Source: Syntrophomonadaceae bacterium
Lineage (GTDB): Bacteria > Bacillota > Dethiobacteria > DTU022
Direction of reading: 5' to 3'
DNA length: 8,921 bases
Assembly (NCBI GenBank): GCA_003558195.1
Contig: PWMM01000132.1
Location: 1-8,921, forward strand
In this document: one piece after another, positions 1 to 6,226 of the stretch
Numbering within the stretch: the first letter of the stretch is position 1
How the letters are laid out: every line of letters starts with the position of its first letter
Translations under genes and position numbers: made by a program
The notes under the pieces: model-generated
Told to the model about the DNA's origin: nothing
Database searches by the model: none
The model's input: the letters and a program-made list of their open reading frames with translations, nothing else

Positions 1-638
1 GCAAGTGCTGCTTCTTCCGGAAAATGGGTCACATGGATTACGGCAAGATCACGATTCCGGTTTAAGGAATGGACTGTATCTAAAACGCCCTGGCGTCCGA
101 TCGGATCAAGCATGGCCGTCGGTTCGTCCATGAGGATACAATCAGGCTCCATAGCCAAAACTCCGCCTATCGCTACCCGTTGTTTTTCTCCTCCTGAAAG
201 CAGGTGAGGCGGTTGCGTTAGCAAGTGTTCCAGGCCCAGCAGGGCTGCAGTAGCTTTAACTCTTTCACGGATTACCTTTGCAGGAAGGGCCAGGTTTTCC
301 AGCCCAAAAGCCAGATCTTCTTCAACCGTAGTCGCTACCAGTTGGTTGTCAGGATTTTGAAAAATCATCCCACATGACCGCCGTACTTCAGGTAATTGTT
401 CCTCTTCACTTGTAGAAATGCCCTTTACCAGGACCTCTCCATTGGAAGGTATCAAAAGGGCATTAAATAATTTCAATAAAGTTGTTTTCCCGGAACCATT
501 GGGGCCGATTAAAGCCACATATTCTCCCTGTTTAATGGTTAAATTGATGCCAGATAATGCGGGTGATGGTTCTAAATCACCTGAATAACAAAAACTTACA
601 TCTCTGGACTCGATAATTGCTTTACATTGACCGGCCAT
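1..638 (-). CDS. ecfA1: Energy-coupling factor transporter ATPase EcfA1 (partial, C-terminus outside window)
   Basis: ATP-binding subunit of an ECF-type vitamin or metal importer. In the family it pairs with EcfA2 on the cytoplasmic face and drives EcfT and a substrate-binding S protein. Visible in the 212 complete codons: Walker A GPNGSGKTT (about residues 45-53), Q-loop FQNPDNQL (93-100), ABC signature LSGGEKQRVAI (147-157), Walker B CILMDEP (167-173), D-loop around AMLDPIGR, and switch histidine THF (H205). The DNQLVATTVEEDLAFGLEN stretch and AMLDP after Walker B fit EcfA1 better than EcfA2. Family members run about 270-280 residues, so roughly 65 are beyond the window edge. The ATG lies 5 bases after the rplQ stop. 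The nearest Shine-Dalgarno-like GGAG is 20 bases upstream, inside rplQ, so translation is probably coupled to rplQ. The substrate cannot be told. Confidence 0.93.
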   Translation of the reverse strand, partial: MAGQCKAIIESRDVSFCYSGDLEPSPALSGINLTIKQGEYVALIGPNGSGKTTLLKLFNALLIPSNGEVLVKGISTSEEEQLPEVRRSCGMIFQNPDNQLVATTVEEDLAFGLENLALPAKVIRERVKATAALLGLEHLLTQPPHLLSGGEKQRVAIGGVLAMEPDCILMDEPTAMLDPIGRQGVLDTVHSLNRNRDLAVIHVTHFPEEAAL

Positions 639-643
639 ATTAA

Positions 644-988
644 TTAATCAGTAATGAGCTCCAAAATAACCATCTGGGCTCCATCTCCCCGCCTGTTTCC
701 TTTTGGGATCACCCTCGTATATCCGCCATCGCGACCTTCCATCTTAGGCCCAATTTTTTCAAACAGGTTTGTAACCACATCTTCATCATATAAATACGCC
801 AGGACCTGGCGACGGGCATGCATATCTCCTCTTTTTGCAAGGGTGATCATTTTTTCAGCCAGCGGTCTTAACGCTGAAGCTTTAGCTGCAGTAGTTTCCA
901 TACTGCCATTGCGCAAGAATGAAGTCACCAGGCCTCGTAGTAAAGCTTTTCTGGGGCCGCTTTTTCGACTCAATTTCTGGTATGACAT
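644..988 (-). CDS. rplQ: 50S ribosomal protein L17
   Basis: L17 is a large-subunit protein near the peptide exit tunnel. The 114-residue product starts MSYQKLSRKSGPRKALLRGL and ends MVILELITD. It has the family's basic N-terminal RNA-binding part, the ETTAAKASALRPLAEKMITLAKRGD helix region (about 32-56), and the bacterial minimal length. The ATG is preceded by a strong AGGAGGA (997-1003) at about 8 bases. It follows rpoA by 34 bases, the usual alpha-operon order, and is the last ribosomal gene seen before the ecfA genes. Confidence 0.98.
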   Translation of the reverse strand: MSYQKLSRKSGPRKALLRGLVTSFLRNGSMETTAAKASALRPLAEKMITLAKRGDMHARRQVLAYLYDEDVVTNLFEKIGPKMEGRDGGYTRVIPKGNRRGDGAQMVILELITD

Positions 989-1022
989 TCTTTAAATCCT
1001 CCTCGAAAACTTGCTCAAACTA

Positions 1023-1970
1023 TTATTCTCCGCTCTTTTGAAAGCCCAAGCCAAGCTCTTCCAGCTTCTGCTCAACTTCTTCCAGCGATTTTTTACCCAG
1101 GTTACGAACTTTCATCATTTCTTCTTCTGGTTTTCGAACCAACTCACCCACGGTGTTAATCCCTGCCCGCTTCAAGCAATTATAAGAACGCACTGAAAGA
1201 TCAAGTTCTTCGATGGTTAACTCCAGGATCCGCTCTAAGTCTTCTTCTTTGCGATCAGAGGTAATTTCAACATCATCTACTTGTTCGGTTAAATTGACAA
1301 AAAGTGAAATGTGAGTGTTTAATATTTTTGCAGCCAGGCTGATGGCTTCATCAGGCCTAATGCTACCGTCAGTCCATATTTCCAGGGTCAACTTGTCATA
1401 ATCAGTAACCTGACCCACCCTGGTGTCTTCCACCTTAAAGTTCACTTTACGAATAGGAGAAAAGAGCGAATCAACAGGAATAACTCCTATCGGTTGCTGG
1501 GGAAGTTTATTTCTCTCCGCCGGGACATAACCCCTGCCATTAACAGCGGTCATTTCCATGTACAGGCTGGCATTTTCCTCCAAAGTGCAAATATGCTGTT
1601 CCTCATTGAGAATATCAACATCAGAAGGCGCTTTAATATCTTTAGCCTGCACTACACCGCTCTGGTCAGTATCAATAATTAAAGTCTGCGGTTCTTCAGA
1701 GTGAATCTTCAAAGAAACTGCTTTTAAATTCAAGATAATCTCGATAGTATCTTCGAGTATGCCGGGCAGGGTCGAAAAATCATGCAGCGCTCCATCGAAT
1801 TTTACGTTGGTTATAGCTGCACCGGGTAAAGAAGATAAAAGAATTCTCCTCAAGGCATTACCTAGGGTTGTGCCGTATCCTCTTTCCAGGGGTTCAACCA
1901 CAAATCGTCCAAAACTACCCTGGTCGTCTTTTTCTACATAATCAATTTTTGGCTTTTCAATTTCGATCAT
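1023..1970 (-). CDS. rpoA: DNA-directed RNA polymerase subunit alpha
   Basis: The alpha dimer is the scaffold for RNA polymerase assembly, and its C-terminal domain contacts promoter UP elements and activators. The 315-residue product has the N-terminal dimerisation and insert domains (about 1-230, with GYGTTLGNALRRILLSSLPG at 31-50), an acidic linker (about 231-246), and the C-terminal domain with LSVRSYNCLKRAGI (258-271). R261, N264 and K267 there match the known DNA-contact determinant. Length is normal for Firmicutes. The start ATG is preceded by GAGGAGGG at an unusually long 14-15 bases and by a weaker AGGA at 5 bases. An inverted repeat overlaps the stronger site (see the separate entry). 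It lies between rpsD and rplQ. Confidence 0.99.
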   Translation of the reverse strand: MIEIEKPKIDYVEKDDQGSFGRFVVEPLERGYGTTLGNALRRILLSSLPGAAITNVKFDGALHDFSTLPGILEDTIEIILNLKAVSLKIHSEEPQTLIIDTDQSGVVQAKDIKAPSDVDILNEEQHICTLEENASLYMEMTAVNGRGYVPAERNKLPQQPIGVIPVDSLFSPIRKVNFKVEDTRVGQVTDYDKLTLEIWTDGSIRPDEAISLAAKILNTHISLFVNLTEQVDDVEITSDRKEEDLERILELTIEELDLSVRSYNCLKRAGINTVGELVRKPEEEMMKVRNLGKKSLEEVEQKLEELGLGFQKSGE

Positions 1971-1983
1971 AATGATCCTGTTT

Positions 1984-2010
1984 ACCCTCCTCGTTTAATA
2001 TATTGAGGGT
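1984..2010 (-). promoter_or_regulatory. Inverted repeat overlapping the rpoA Shine-Dalgarno
   Basis: In the mRNA sense, ACCCTC (2010-2005) and GAGGGT (1989-1984) are a perfect 6-base inverted repeat with a 15-base A/T-rich loop. The second arm contains most of the GAGGAGGG ribosome binding site (1992-1985) of rpoA. If folded, the hairpin would hide that site and leave only the weak AGGA (1979-1976). The repeat is seen directly; a regulatory role is inference. Confidence 0.35.
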
Positions 2011-2020
2011 GCATATTTAA

Positions 2021-2647
2021 TTACCGGGAATAAAGCTCCACAATCAGGTGCTCGGTTACCGGTACATCAATTTCATCCCGTTGGGGTACTCTTAAAAAAT
2101 GGCCCTGCAGTTTCTCATGATCAACTTCCAGCCAATCCACCGGCTCTTGCTGGCTTCTTGTTTCGACAATTTCTTTAAAAACAGCCTTTTTCTTCCGGTT
2201 ATCCCTGACTGCAATTTGATCGCCCGGCTTAACCAAATAAGAAGCAATATCGACTTTACGACCGTTGACTTCAAAGTGGCCGTGATTAATTAATTGCCTT
2301 GCTTCATTGCGGGAACGGGCTAACCCCAGACGGAAAACAGTATTATCCAGCCTAGTTTCCAAAAGCTGGAGCAGCAACTCACCGGTCACCCCTTTGCGGC
2401 GATCGGCTTCTTTGAAATACTTACGAAACTGCCTTTCCATTACACCATAAATACGGCGGGCTTTTTGTTTTTCACGCAGCTGCTGGCCATATTCAGAAAA
2501 CTTCTGCCGGGCTTGCCCGTGTTCTCCTGGCGCATAACCATGGCGGACAACTGCACATTTATCGGAGTAACAACGATCTCCCTTTAAATATAGTTTATCT
2601 TTTTCTCTGCGGCATAAACGACAAACTGCTCCTGTATAACGTCCCAT
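2021..2647 (-). CDS. rpsD: 30S ribosomal protein S4, zinc-binding form
   Basis: S4 is a primary 16S rRNA binder that starts 30S assembly. In several bacteria it also represses its own operon. The 208-residue product begins MGRYTGAVCRLC and keeps a C-X2-C-X13-C-X4-C zinc motif (C9, C12, C26, C31), so it is the C+ form. The S4 RNA-binding domain is seen around LLETRLDNTVFRLGLARSRN and the following QLINHGHFEVNG. Length is typical. A stop codon directly precedes the ATG in frame, so the start cannot lie further upstream despite the long 15-base spacing from AAGGAGG. It is placed between rpsK and rpoA, as in Clostridia and Proteobacteria; in Bacillus it lies outside this cluster. Confidence 0.99.
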   Translation of the reverse strand: MGRYTGAVCRLCRREKDKLYLKGDRCYSDKCAVVRHGYAPGEHGQARQKFSEYGQQLREKQKARRIYGVMERQFRKYFKEADRRKGVTGELLLQLLETRLDNTVFRLGLARSRNEARQLINHGHFEVNGRKVDIASYLVKPGDQIAVRDNRKKKAVFKEIVETRSQQEPVDWLEVDHEKLQGHFLRVPQRDEIDVPVTEHLIVELYSR

Positions 2648-2649
2648 TT

Positions 2650-2669
2650 AGGTAATAATACACCTCCTT
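2650..2669 (-). promoter_or_regulatory. rpsD ribosome binding site with small inverted repeat
   Basis: In the mRNA sense, AAGGAGG (2669-2663) is followed by 15 bases before the ATG. AGGTG (2665-2661) can pair with TACCT (2654-2650), giving a 5-pair stem with one G-U and a 6-base loop that includes half of the Shine-Dalgarno. Pairing would either block the site or shorten the effective spacing. The stem is weak and could be chance. Confidence 0.25.
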
Positions 2670-2680
2670 CTTGATAGTAA

Positions 2681-3073
2681 CTATACTCTCCGTCTCTTCG
2701 GGGGACGACATCCATTATGAGGAATCGGAGTTACATCTTTAATAGCATTAACTTCCAGGCCTGCTGCCTGCAGGGAACGAATAGCTGCTTCCCTTCCGGC
2801 GCCCGGCCCTTTGACAAATACTTCTACCTGTCTCATACCATGATCAATCGCAACCTTGGCTGCTGTTTCTGCAGCCAGTTGGGCGGCAAAAGGAGTTGAT
2901 TTACGTGAACCTTTAAAACCTACATTGCCGGCGCTGGACCAGGAAATACTGTTACCATCTACATCGGTGATACTGATAAAAGTATTGTTGAAGGTTGACT
3001 TAATATGAGCAACTCCGCGTTCAATATTCTTTTTCTCGCGGCGTCTGCTGCGAGTAGTTTTTTTCTTAACCAA
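2681..3073 (-). CDS. rpsK: 30S ribosomal protein S11
   Basis: S11 is part of the 30S platform near the E site and contacts the mRNA path. The 130-residue product contains the family core AHIKSTFNNTFISITD, SWSSAGNVGFKGSRKSTPFA, and the C-terminal signature region LEVNAIKDVTPIPHNGCRPPKRRR. The start is TTG: an in-frame TAA lies two codons upstream, and no ATG, GTG or other TTG occurs in the next 20 codons. GGGAGG (3091-3086) is 12 bases upstream. The gene lies 33 bases after rpsM, ends with TAG, and rpsD follows after 33 bases. Confidence 0.98.
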   Translation of the reverse strand: MVKKKTTRSRRREKKNIERGVAHIKSTFNNTFISITDVDGNSISWSSAGNVGFKGSRKSTPFAAQLAAETAAKVAIDHGMRQVEVFVKGPGAGREAAIRSLQAAGLEVNAIKDVTPIPHNGCRPPKRRRV

Positions 3074-3085
3074 GGTTTATTAATT

Positions 3086-3091
3086 CCTCCC
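3086..3091 (-). promoter_or_regulatory. Shine-Dalgarno fixing the rpsK TTG start
   Basis: GGGAGG in the mRNA sense, 12 bases before the TTG at 3073-3071. With the in-frame TAA at 3079-3077 and no alternative start downstream, it supports TTG as the S11 start. Confidence 0.75.
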
Positions 3092-3106
3092 TTCTAAAAA
3101 AATCAT

Positions 3107-3478
3107 TTATTTTTTACGACGTACTCCCACAGTTTTACGCGGACCCTTTCTGCCCCGGGCATTATTCTTGGTTTTCTGACCCCTAACGGGAAGTCCGCGC
3201 CGATGTCTGATCCCACGGTAGCAGCCGATTTCTACCAATCTTTTAATATTTAAGGCTACTTCCCGGCGCAAATCTCCTTCGACATTGTAGTTTTTATCAA
3301 TGAACTCACGCAGCCTGCTTAATTCGTCTTCAGTTAAGTCCTTGACCCTGGTATCAGAATTGATCCCGGTGTGCGACAATACATCTGCCGCCCTGTTTTT
3401 CCCAATTCCATAAATATAGCTCAGCGCAATTACTACCCGTTTATCACGCGGTAAGTCTACTCCTGCTATTCTGGCCAA
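3107..3478 (-). CDS. rpsM: 30S ribosomal protein S13
   Basis: S13 sits in the 30S head and forms bridges to the 50S subunit and contacts P-site tRNA. The 123-residue product begins with the canonical MARIAGVDLP and carries the helix-two-turn-helix region (YIYGIGKNRAADVL), then the YRGIRHRRGLPVRGQ signature and a basic tail GRKGPRKTVGVRRKK. The start is TTG with AAGGAGG 9 bases upstream. An ATG at 3483-3481 is out of frame and only 4 bases from that site, so TTG is the real start. First gene of the alpha-operon block; the 66-base gap before it is the longest in the window. Confidence 0.98.
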   Translation of the reverse strand: MARIAGVDLPRDKRVVIALSYIYGIGKNRAADVLSHTGINSDTRVKDLTEDELSRLREFIDKNYNVEGDLRREVALNIKRLVEIGCYRGIRHRRGLPVRGQKTKNNARGRKGPRKTVGVRRKK

Positions 3479-3545
3479 TCCATTACACCTCCTTGAACAT
3501 GGTTCATTCCGGTTAAAAGATTATTAAATAAAAGTTGAATTATTT
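3479..3545 (-). promoter_or_regulatory. rpsM leader with hairpin next to the Shine-Dalgarno
   Basis: This is the largest intergenic stretch in the window, A/T-rich in its first half. In the mRNA sense, TGAAC-CAT-GTTCA (3506-3494) is a perfect 5-base inverted repeat with a 3-base loop, and its last base is the first A of AAGGAGG (3494-3488). A TTG start follows after 9 bases. In E. coli the corresponding rpsM leader is where S4 represses the alpha operon, through a pseudoknot. I could not draw a comparable pseudoknot here, so the role is speculative. No convincing -35/-10 promoter pair was found. Confidence 0.3.
3488..3494 (-). promoter_or_regulatory. Shine-Dalgarno fixing the rpsM TTG start
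   Basis: AAGGAGG in the mRNA sense, 9 bases before the TTG at 3478-3476 and only 4 bases before an out-of-frame ATG at 3483-3481. Spacing and the canonical S13 N-terminus select TTG. Confidence 0.8.
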
Positions 3546-3659
3546 TTAACCCTGTCTTTGCTTATGTTTAGGGTTTTGGCAAATCACAACAACCCTGCCC
3601 TTACGCCGGATTATCTTACATTTTTCACACATTTTTTTTACTGAGGGCCTCACCTTCAT
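3546..3659 (-). CDS. rpmJ: 50S ribosomal protein L36, zinc-binding form
   Basis: L36 is the smallest 50S protein and binds 23S rRNA. The 37-residue product MKVRPSVKKMCEKCKIIRRK (first 20 residues) continues with GRVVVICQNPKHKQRQG. It has the C-X2-C-X12-C-X4-H zinc ligands (C11, C14, C27, H32), so it is the C+ paralogue form. Length is exactly the family norm. AAGGAGG (3675-3669) is 9 bases upstream and overlaps the infA stop codon, which suggests translational coupling. The order infA-rpmJ-rpsM is standard in Firmicutes. Confidence 0.98.
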   Translation of the reverse strand: MKVRPSVKKMCEKCKIIRRKGRVVVICQNPKHKQRQG

Positions 3660-3673
3660 GATAGCGAACCTCC

Positions 3674-3895
3674 TTACTTATAACGGTAGGTAATACGTCC
3701 TCGAGTCAAATCGTAAGGCGACAACTCTACTAAAACCCGGTCCCCCGGTAGAATACGAATAAAATTCATTCGGATCTTACCCGAAACATGGGCCAGAATT
3801 TTGTGCCCGTTTTTCAACTCAACTCGGAACATGGCATTGGGCAGCGGTTCAACTACTGTGCCTTCTACCTCAACTACGTCTTTTTTCTTGCTCAT
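3674..3895 (-). CDS. infA: Translation initiation factor IF-1
   Basis: IF-1 binds the 30S A site and helps IF-2 and IF-3 during initiation. The 73-residue product is a single OB-fold (S1-like) domain: MSKKKDVVEVEGTVVEPLPN, then the region MFRVELKNGHKILAHVSGKI and the very conserved tail DLTRGRITYRYK. The frame stays open further upstream to a GTG at 3925, but the family begins at the MSKKK position. The strong AGGAGG at 3914-3909 also lies inside that extension, 13 bases from this ATG, so the shorter start is chosen. The Shine-Dalgarno is encoded in the last glutamate codons of the KOW gene, 8 bases upstream. Confidence 0.97.
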   Translation of the reverse strand: MSKKKDVVEVEGTVVEPLPNAMFRVELKNGHKILAHVSGKIRMNFIRILPGDRVLVELSPYDLTRGRITYRYK

Positions 3896-3903
3896 GTTAC
3901 CAG

Positions 3904-4191
3904 CTAAACCTCCTCTTCGGAACACCCGGTTACAGGCACCAGTTTTTTTAAAGATTCAATTACCTGGTTATCATTTAACCTGTCGAGATCAAACGGTTCT
4001 GCAAAATTTGCCCCTCGTTCATAATGCTGAAGATGAGCTTTATTTTTTTTCTTTGGCCGGTTAAGAGGTCGTCTTCGCCCATTCACCAGCAACACGTATT
4101 TACCATCAAGCTCTTTTAGCACTAGATAATGCTTTCCCTTGTCGCGGCCAGCCAATGAACGTACCAGCTGTCCCGGCTTCAAATCAGCCAT
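3904..4191 (-). CDS. KOW domain RNA-binding protein, L14e/L6e/L27e-like
   Basis: A small basic protein of 95 residues (MADLKPGQLV...) with a KOW motif at about residues 7-25 (GQLVRSLAGRDKGKHYLVL). A short basic stretch follows (NGRRRPLNRPKKKNKAHLQ) and then an acidic C-terminal tail ending SEEEV. Genes of this type are common between map and infA in Firmicutes and resemble archaeal/eukaryotic L14e-family proteins. They are predicted RNA binders whose exact role is not established to my knowledge. There are two adjacent ATGs, at 4194 and 4191. The second is chosen because GGGGGAG (4203-4197) is 5 bases from it but only 2 from the first; the longer form would be 96 residues. It ends with TAG. 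Confidence 0.88.
   Translation of the reverse strand: MADLKPGQLVRSLAGRDKGKHYLVLKELDGKYVLLVNGRRRPLNRPKKKNKAHLQHYERGANFAEPFDLDRLNDNQVIESLKKLVPVTGCSEEEV
3909..3914 (-). promoter_or_regulatory. Shine-Dalgarno of infA inside the KOW gene
   Basis: AGGAGG in the mRNA sense, formed by the last GAG GAG GTT codons of the KOW gene and 13 bases before the infA ATG. It excludes the upstream GTG at 3925 as the infA start and suggests coupled translation. Confidence 0.75.
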
Positions 4192-4203
4192 CATTGCTCC
4201 CCC

Positions 4204-4959
4204 TTATGAAAGGTTGGAAAAAGTCAGGATCTCAGGACCATTTTCACCAAGAGCAACGGTGTGCTCAAAATGGGCAGAAAGGCTGCCATCACTTGTTACA
4301 ACAGTCCATTGATCATCAAGCACTTTTACCTCCCAATTGCCGGCATTTACCATCGGTTCAATGGCCAAAACAATTCCCGGCTGCAAAAGAGGACCTCGAC
4401 CCGGCAGTCCAAAGTTTGGCACCTGTGGTTCTTCATGCATCTGTTTTCCAATACCATGGCCGACGTAACTGCGCACAACCGACATCGAGTGCTTTTCTAC
4501 ATAGGCTTGCACTGCATGAGATAAATCGGAAAGCCTGTTTCCTTTTTGTAATTGCTCTATCGCTTTCTGCAAAGATATCCGTGTTACATCAATCAGGTTT
4601 TGTGCTTCCGGTGATATAGTTCCAATTCCGAAAGTAGCAGCGGCATCACCATAATAGCCATTCCGGTAAACACCAACATCAATGCTGATTATATCGCCCT
4701 CTTTTAATCTGCGCAAGCTTGGAATGCCATGTACAACCTCATTGTTTATTGATGCACAAATTGATGCAGGAAAATTATTATAGCCAAGAAAAGCCGGCTC
4801 AGCTCCGTGCTTTCTAATCATTTTTTCTGCCATGCTATCAAGCCTGGCTGTAGTAACACCTGGGCTTACCGATTTTTCCATTAGTTCAAGCACTTCGCCA
4901 ACAATTTTTCCAGCTTCCCGCATCAATTGAATTTCTTGAAAAGATTTAAGTTTAATCAT
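4204..4959 (-). CDS. map: Type I methionine aminopeptidase
   Basis: Removes the initiator methionine from new proteins when the next residue is small; a cytoplasmic two-metal enzyme. The 251-residue product has all expected catalytic residues: H77 in NNEVVHGIP, metal ligands D94 (SIDVG), D105 (GDAAATF), H168 (VGHGIG), E201 (AIEP) and E232 (FEHTVA). Length matches the bacterial type Ia form without an N-terminal SH3-like or zinc extension. The ATG is 9 bases after the secY stop, with only a weak GAGA-type ribosome binding site 6 bases upstream, so coupling to secY is likely. In most relatives adk lies between secY and map; here there is no room for it. Confidence 0.98.
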   Translation of the reverse strand: MIKLKSFQEIQLMREAGKIVGEVLELMEKSVSPGVTTARLDSMAEKMIRKHGAEPAFLGYNNFPASICASINNEVVHGIPSLRRLKEGDIISIDVGVYRNGYYGDAAATFGIGTISPEAQNLIDVTRISLQKAIEQLQKGNRLSDLSHAVQAYVEKHSMSVVRSYVGHGIGKQMHEEPQVPNFGLPGRGPLLQPGIVLAIEPMVNAGNWEVKVLDDQWTVVTSDGSLSAHFEHTVALGENGPEILTFSNLS

Positions 4960-4968
4960 AAAAGATCT

Positions 4969-6225
4969 CTATTTCATAAATCCACGATAACTGCGCATTA
5001 ACATGTGGCTTTCAATTTGCTTAAAAGTTTCCAGGGTTACACCGACCACAATAATTAAACCGGTGCCTCCAAAAATTATATTCATACCCGTCATACGTTC
5101 CAGCAGTATTGGAAAAACTGCTATAAAGGCCAGTGAACAGGCTCCCACTGTAGTTAAACGAGAAGTTATCCTGGCCAGGTAATCGGCTGTAGGCCGCCCC
5201 GGTCTCAAGCCGGGGATAAAACCGCCGTATTTTTTAATATTTCCAGCCACCTGGAAAGGATCAAATTGCACTGCAGTATAAAAGAAAGTAAACAAGATAA
5301 TTAAAGTTACATATAATAACAAGTTCAGGTTTGAACCCCAGCCTAAGCTTGCAGCAATACTCTGAGCAATGGGATGCTGGATAAAGCTAACCAGCGTTTG
5401 CGGAAAGCTCAAAATTACTGAAGCAAAAATAACCGGAATCACTCCTGCTTGATTTACTTTCATCGGAATATGCGTGGCCTGACCGCCATACATTTTACGG
5501 CCTACCACCCGTTTACTGTACTGCACGTTTACCCGTCTTTGCCCCTGATCAAGCCCTATAATGCCAACAACCAGCATTAAAAGGATCAAAGCAACCAGGA
5601 CAATAAGCAGCATATTTATTTCGCCAAACCGGTACTGTTCAGCAATCATTGCTACCCCCATTGGGAAACCGGCTACAATACCGGCAAAAATGATCAGGGA
5701 AATTCCATTACCTATTCCTTTTTCAGTAATCAACTCTCCCATCCACATCAGAAAAGCAGTACCTGTGGTTAAAGATATAATAATGGTTATATAGGACAGT
5801 GTGGTCCTGTCTACCACGGCTTCACCGGCAATTACGGTAGACAATCCAAAAGCCTGGATCAAGGCAATAACAATTGTCCCGTAACGGGTAATCTGGGTCA
5901 TTTTCTTTCGCCCTTCAGGTCCTTCCTGACTCCACTCTTTTAACTTGGGAATAACAATCGTTAAAAGGTTCATGATAATAGAAGCATTAATATAGGGCAT
6001 AATGCCCAGGGCAAATATGGTAAAATTGGCCAGGTTACCACCGCCGATAATATTAACAAACCCGAAGATGGTGTCTTCCTGGAAAAATGCAGCCAAACGG
6101 GTTGCATCTACACCGGGCACCGGGATCGCCGAACCAACCCTGAAAACTACAAACATGGCCAGGGTAAATATTATTCTCTCCCTCAGTTCTTTGATTCGCC
6201 AGGCTGTCCGAATTGTTTCCAGCAC
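4969..6225 (-). CDS. secY: Preprotein translocase subunit SecY
   Basis: Central pore of the SecYEG channel that exports or inserts proteins across the cytoplasmic membrane. The 418-residue, strongly hydrophobic product has the usual ten-helix pattern. It starts LETIRTAWRIKELRERI and has the first transmembrane segment at about 17-35. The conserved GIGNGISLIIFAGIV lies at 170-184 and a cytoplasmic loop with QYSKRVVGRKMYGGQATHIP at 235-254. Near the end are FGGTGLIIVVGV (385-396) and the tail SYRGFMK. Length is normal. The start is GTG, one base after the rplO stop; its Shine-Dalgarno GAGGTGAT (6238-6231) is encoded by the last codons of rplO. It ends with TAG. Confidence 0.99.
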   Translation of the reverse strand: MLETIRTAWRIKELRERIIFTLAMFVVFRVGSAIPVPGVDATRLAAFFQEDTIFGFVNIIGGGNLANFTIFALGIMPYINASIIMNLLTIVIPKLKEWSQEGPEGRKKMTQITRYGTIVIALIQAFGLSTVIAGEAVVDRTTLSYITIIISLTTGTAFLMWMGELITEKGIGNGISLIIFAGIVAGFPMGVAMIAEQYRFGEINMLLIVLVALILLMLVVGIIGLDQGQRRVNVQYSKRVVGRKMYGGQATHIPMKVNQAGVIPVIFASVILSFPQTLVSFIQHPIAQSIAASLGWGSNLNLLLYVTLIILFTFFYTAVQFDPFQVAGNIKKYGGFIPGLRPGRPTADYLARITSRLTTVGACSLAFIAVFPILLERMTGMNIIFGGTGLIIVVGVTLETFKQIESHMLMRSYRGFMK

Positions 6226-6226
6226 T

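Noticed and set aside
639..650. Terminator between rplQ and ecfA1
   Set aside because: The gap is 5 bases, with an A/T-only palindrome and no G/C stem or T-run, so readthrough is expected.
654..995. 113-codon open frame on the plus strand
   Set aside because: It is an antisense shadow of rplQ over almost its whole length.
3479..3545. Internal promoter before rpsM
   Set aside because: The stretch is A/T-rich but shows no convincing -35/-10 pair with proper spacing.
3674..3925. Longer infA with ten extra N-terminal residues
   Set aside because: It would start at GTG upstream of the Shine-Dalgarno, and the extra residues are not part of IF-1.
4155..4619. 154-codon open frame on the plus strand
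   Set aside because: It lies antisense to map and the start of the KOW gene, both with full family signatures. Its product has no recognisable motif and biased composition.
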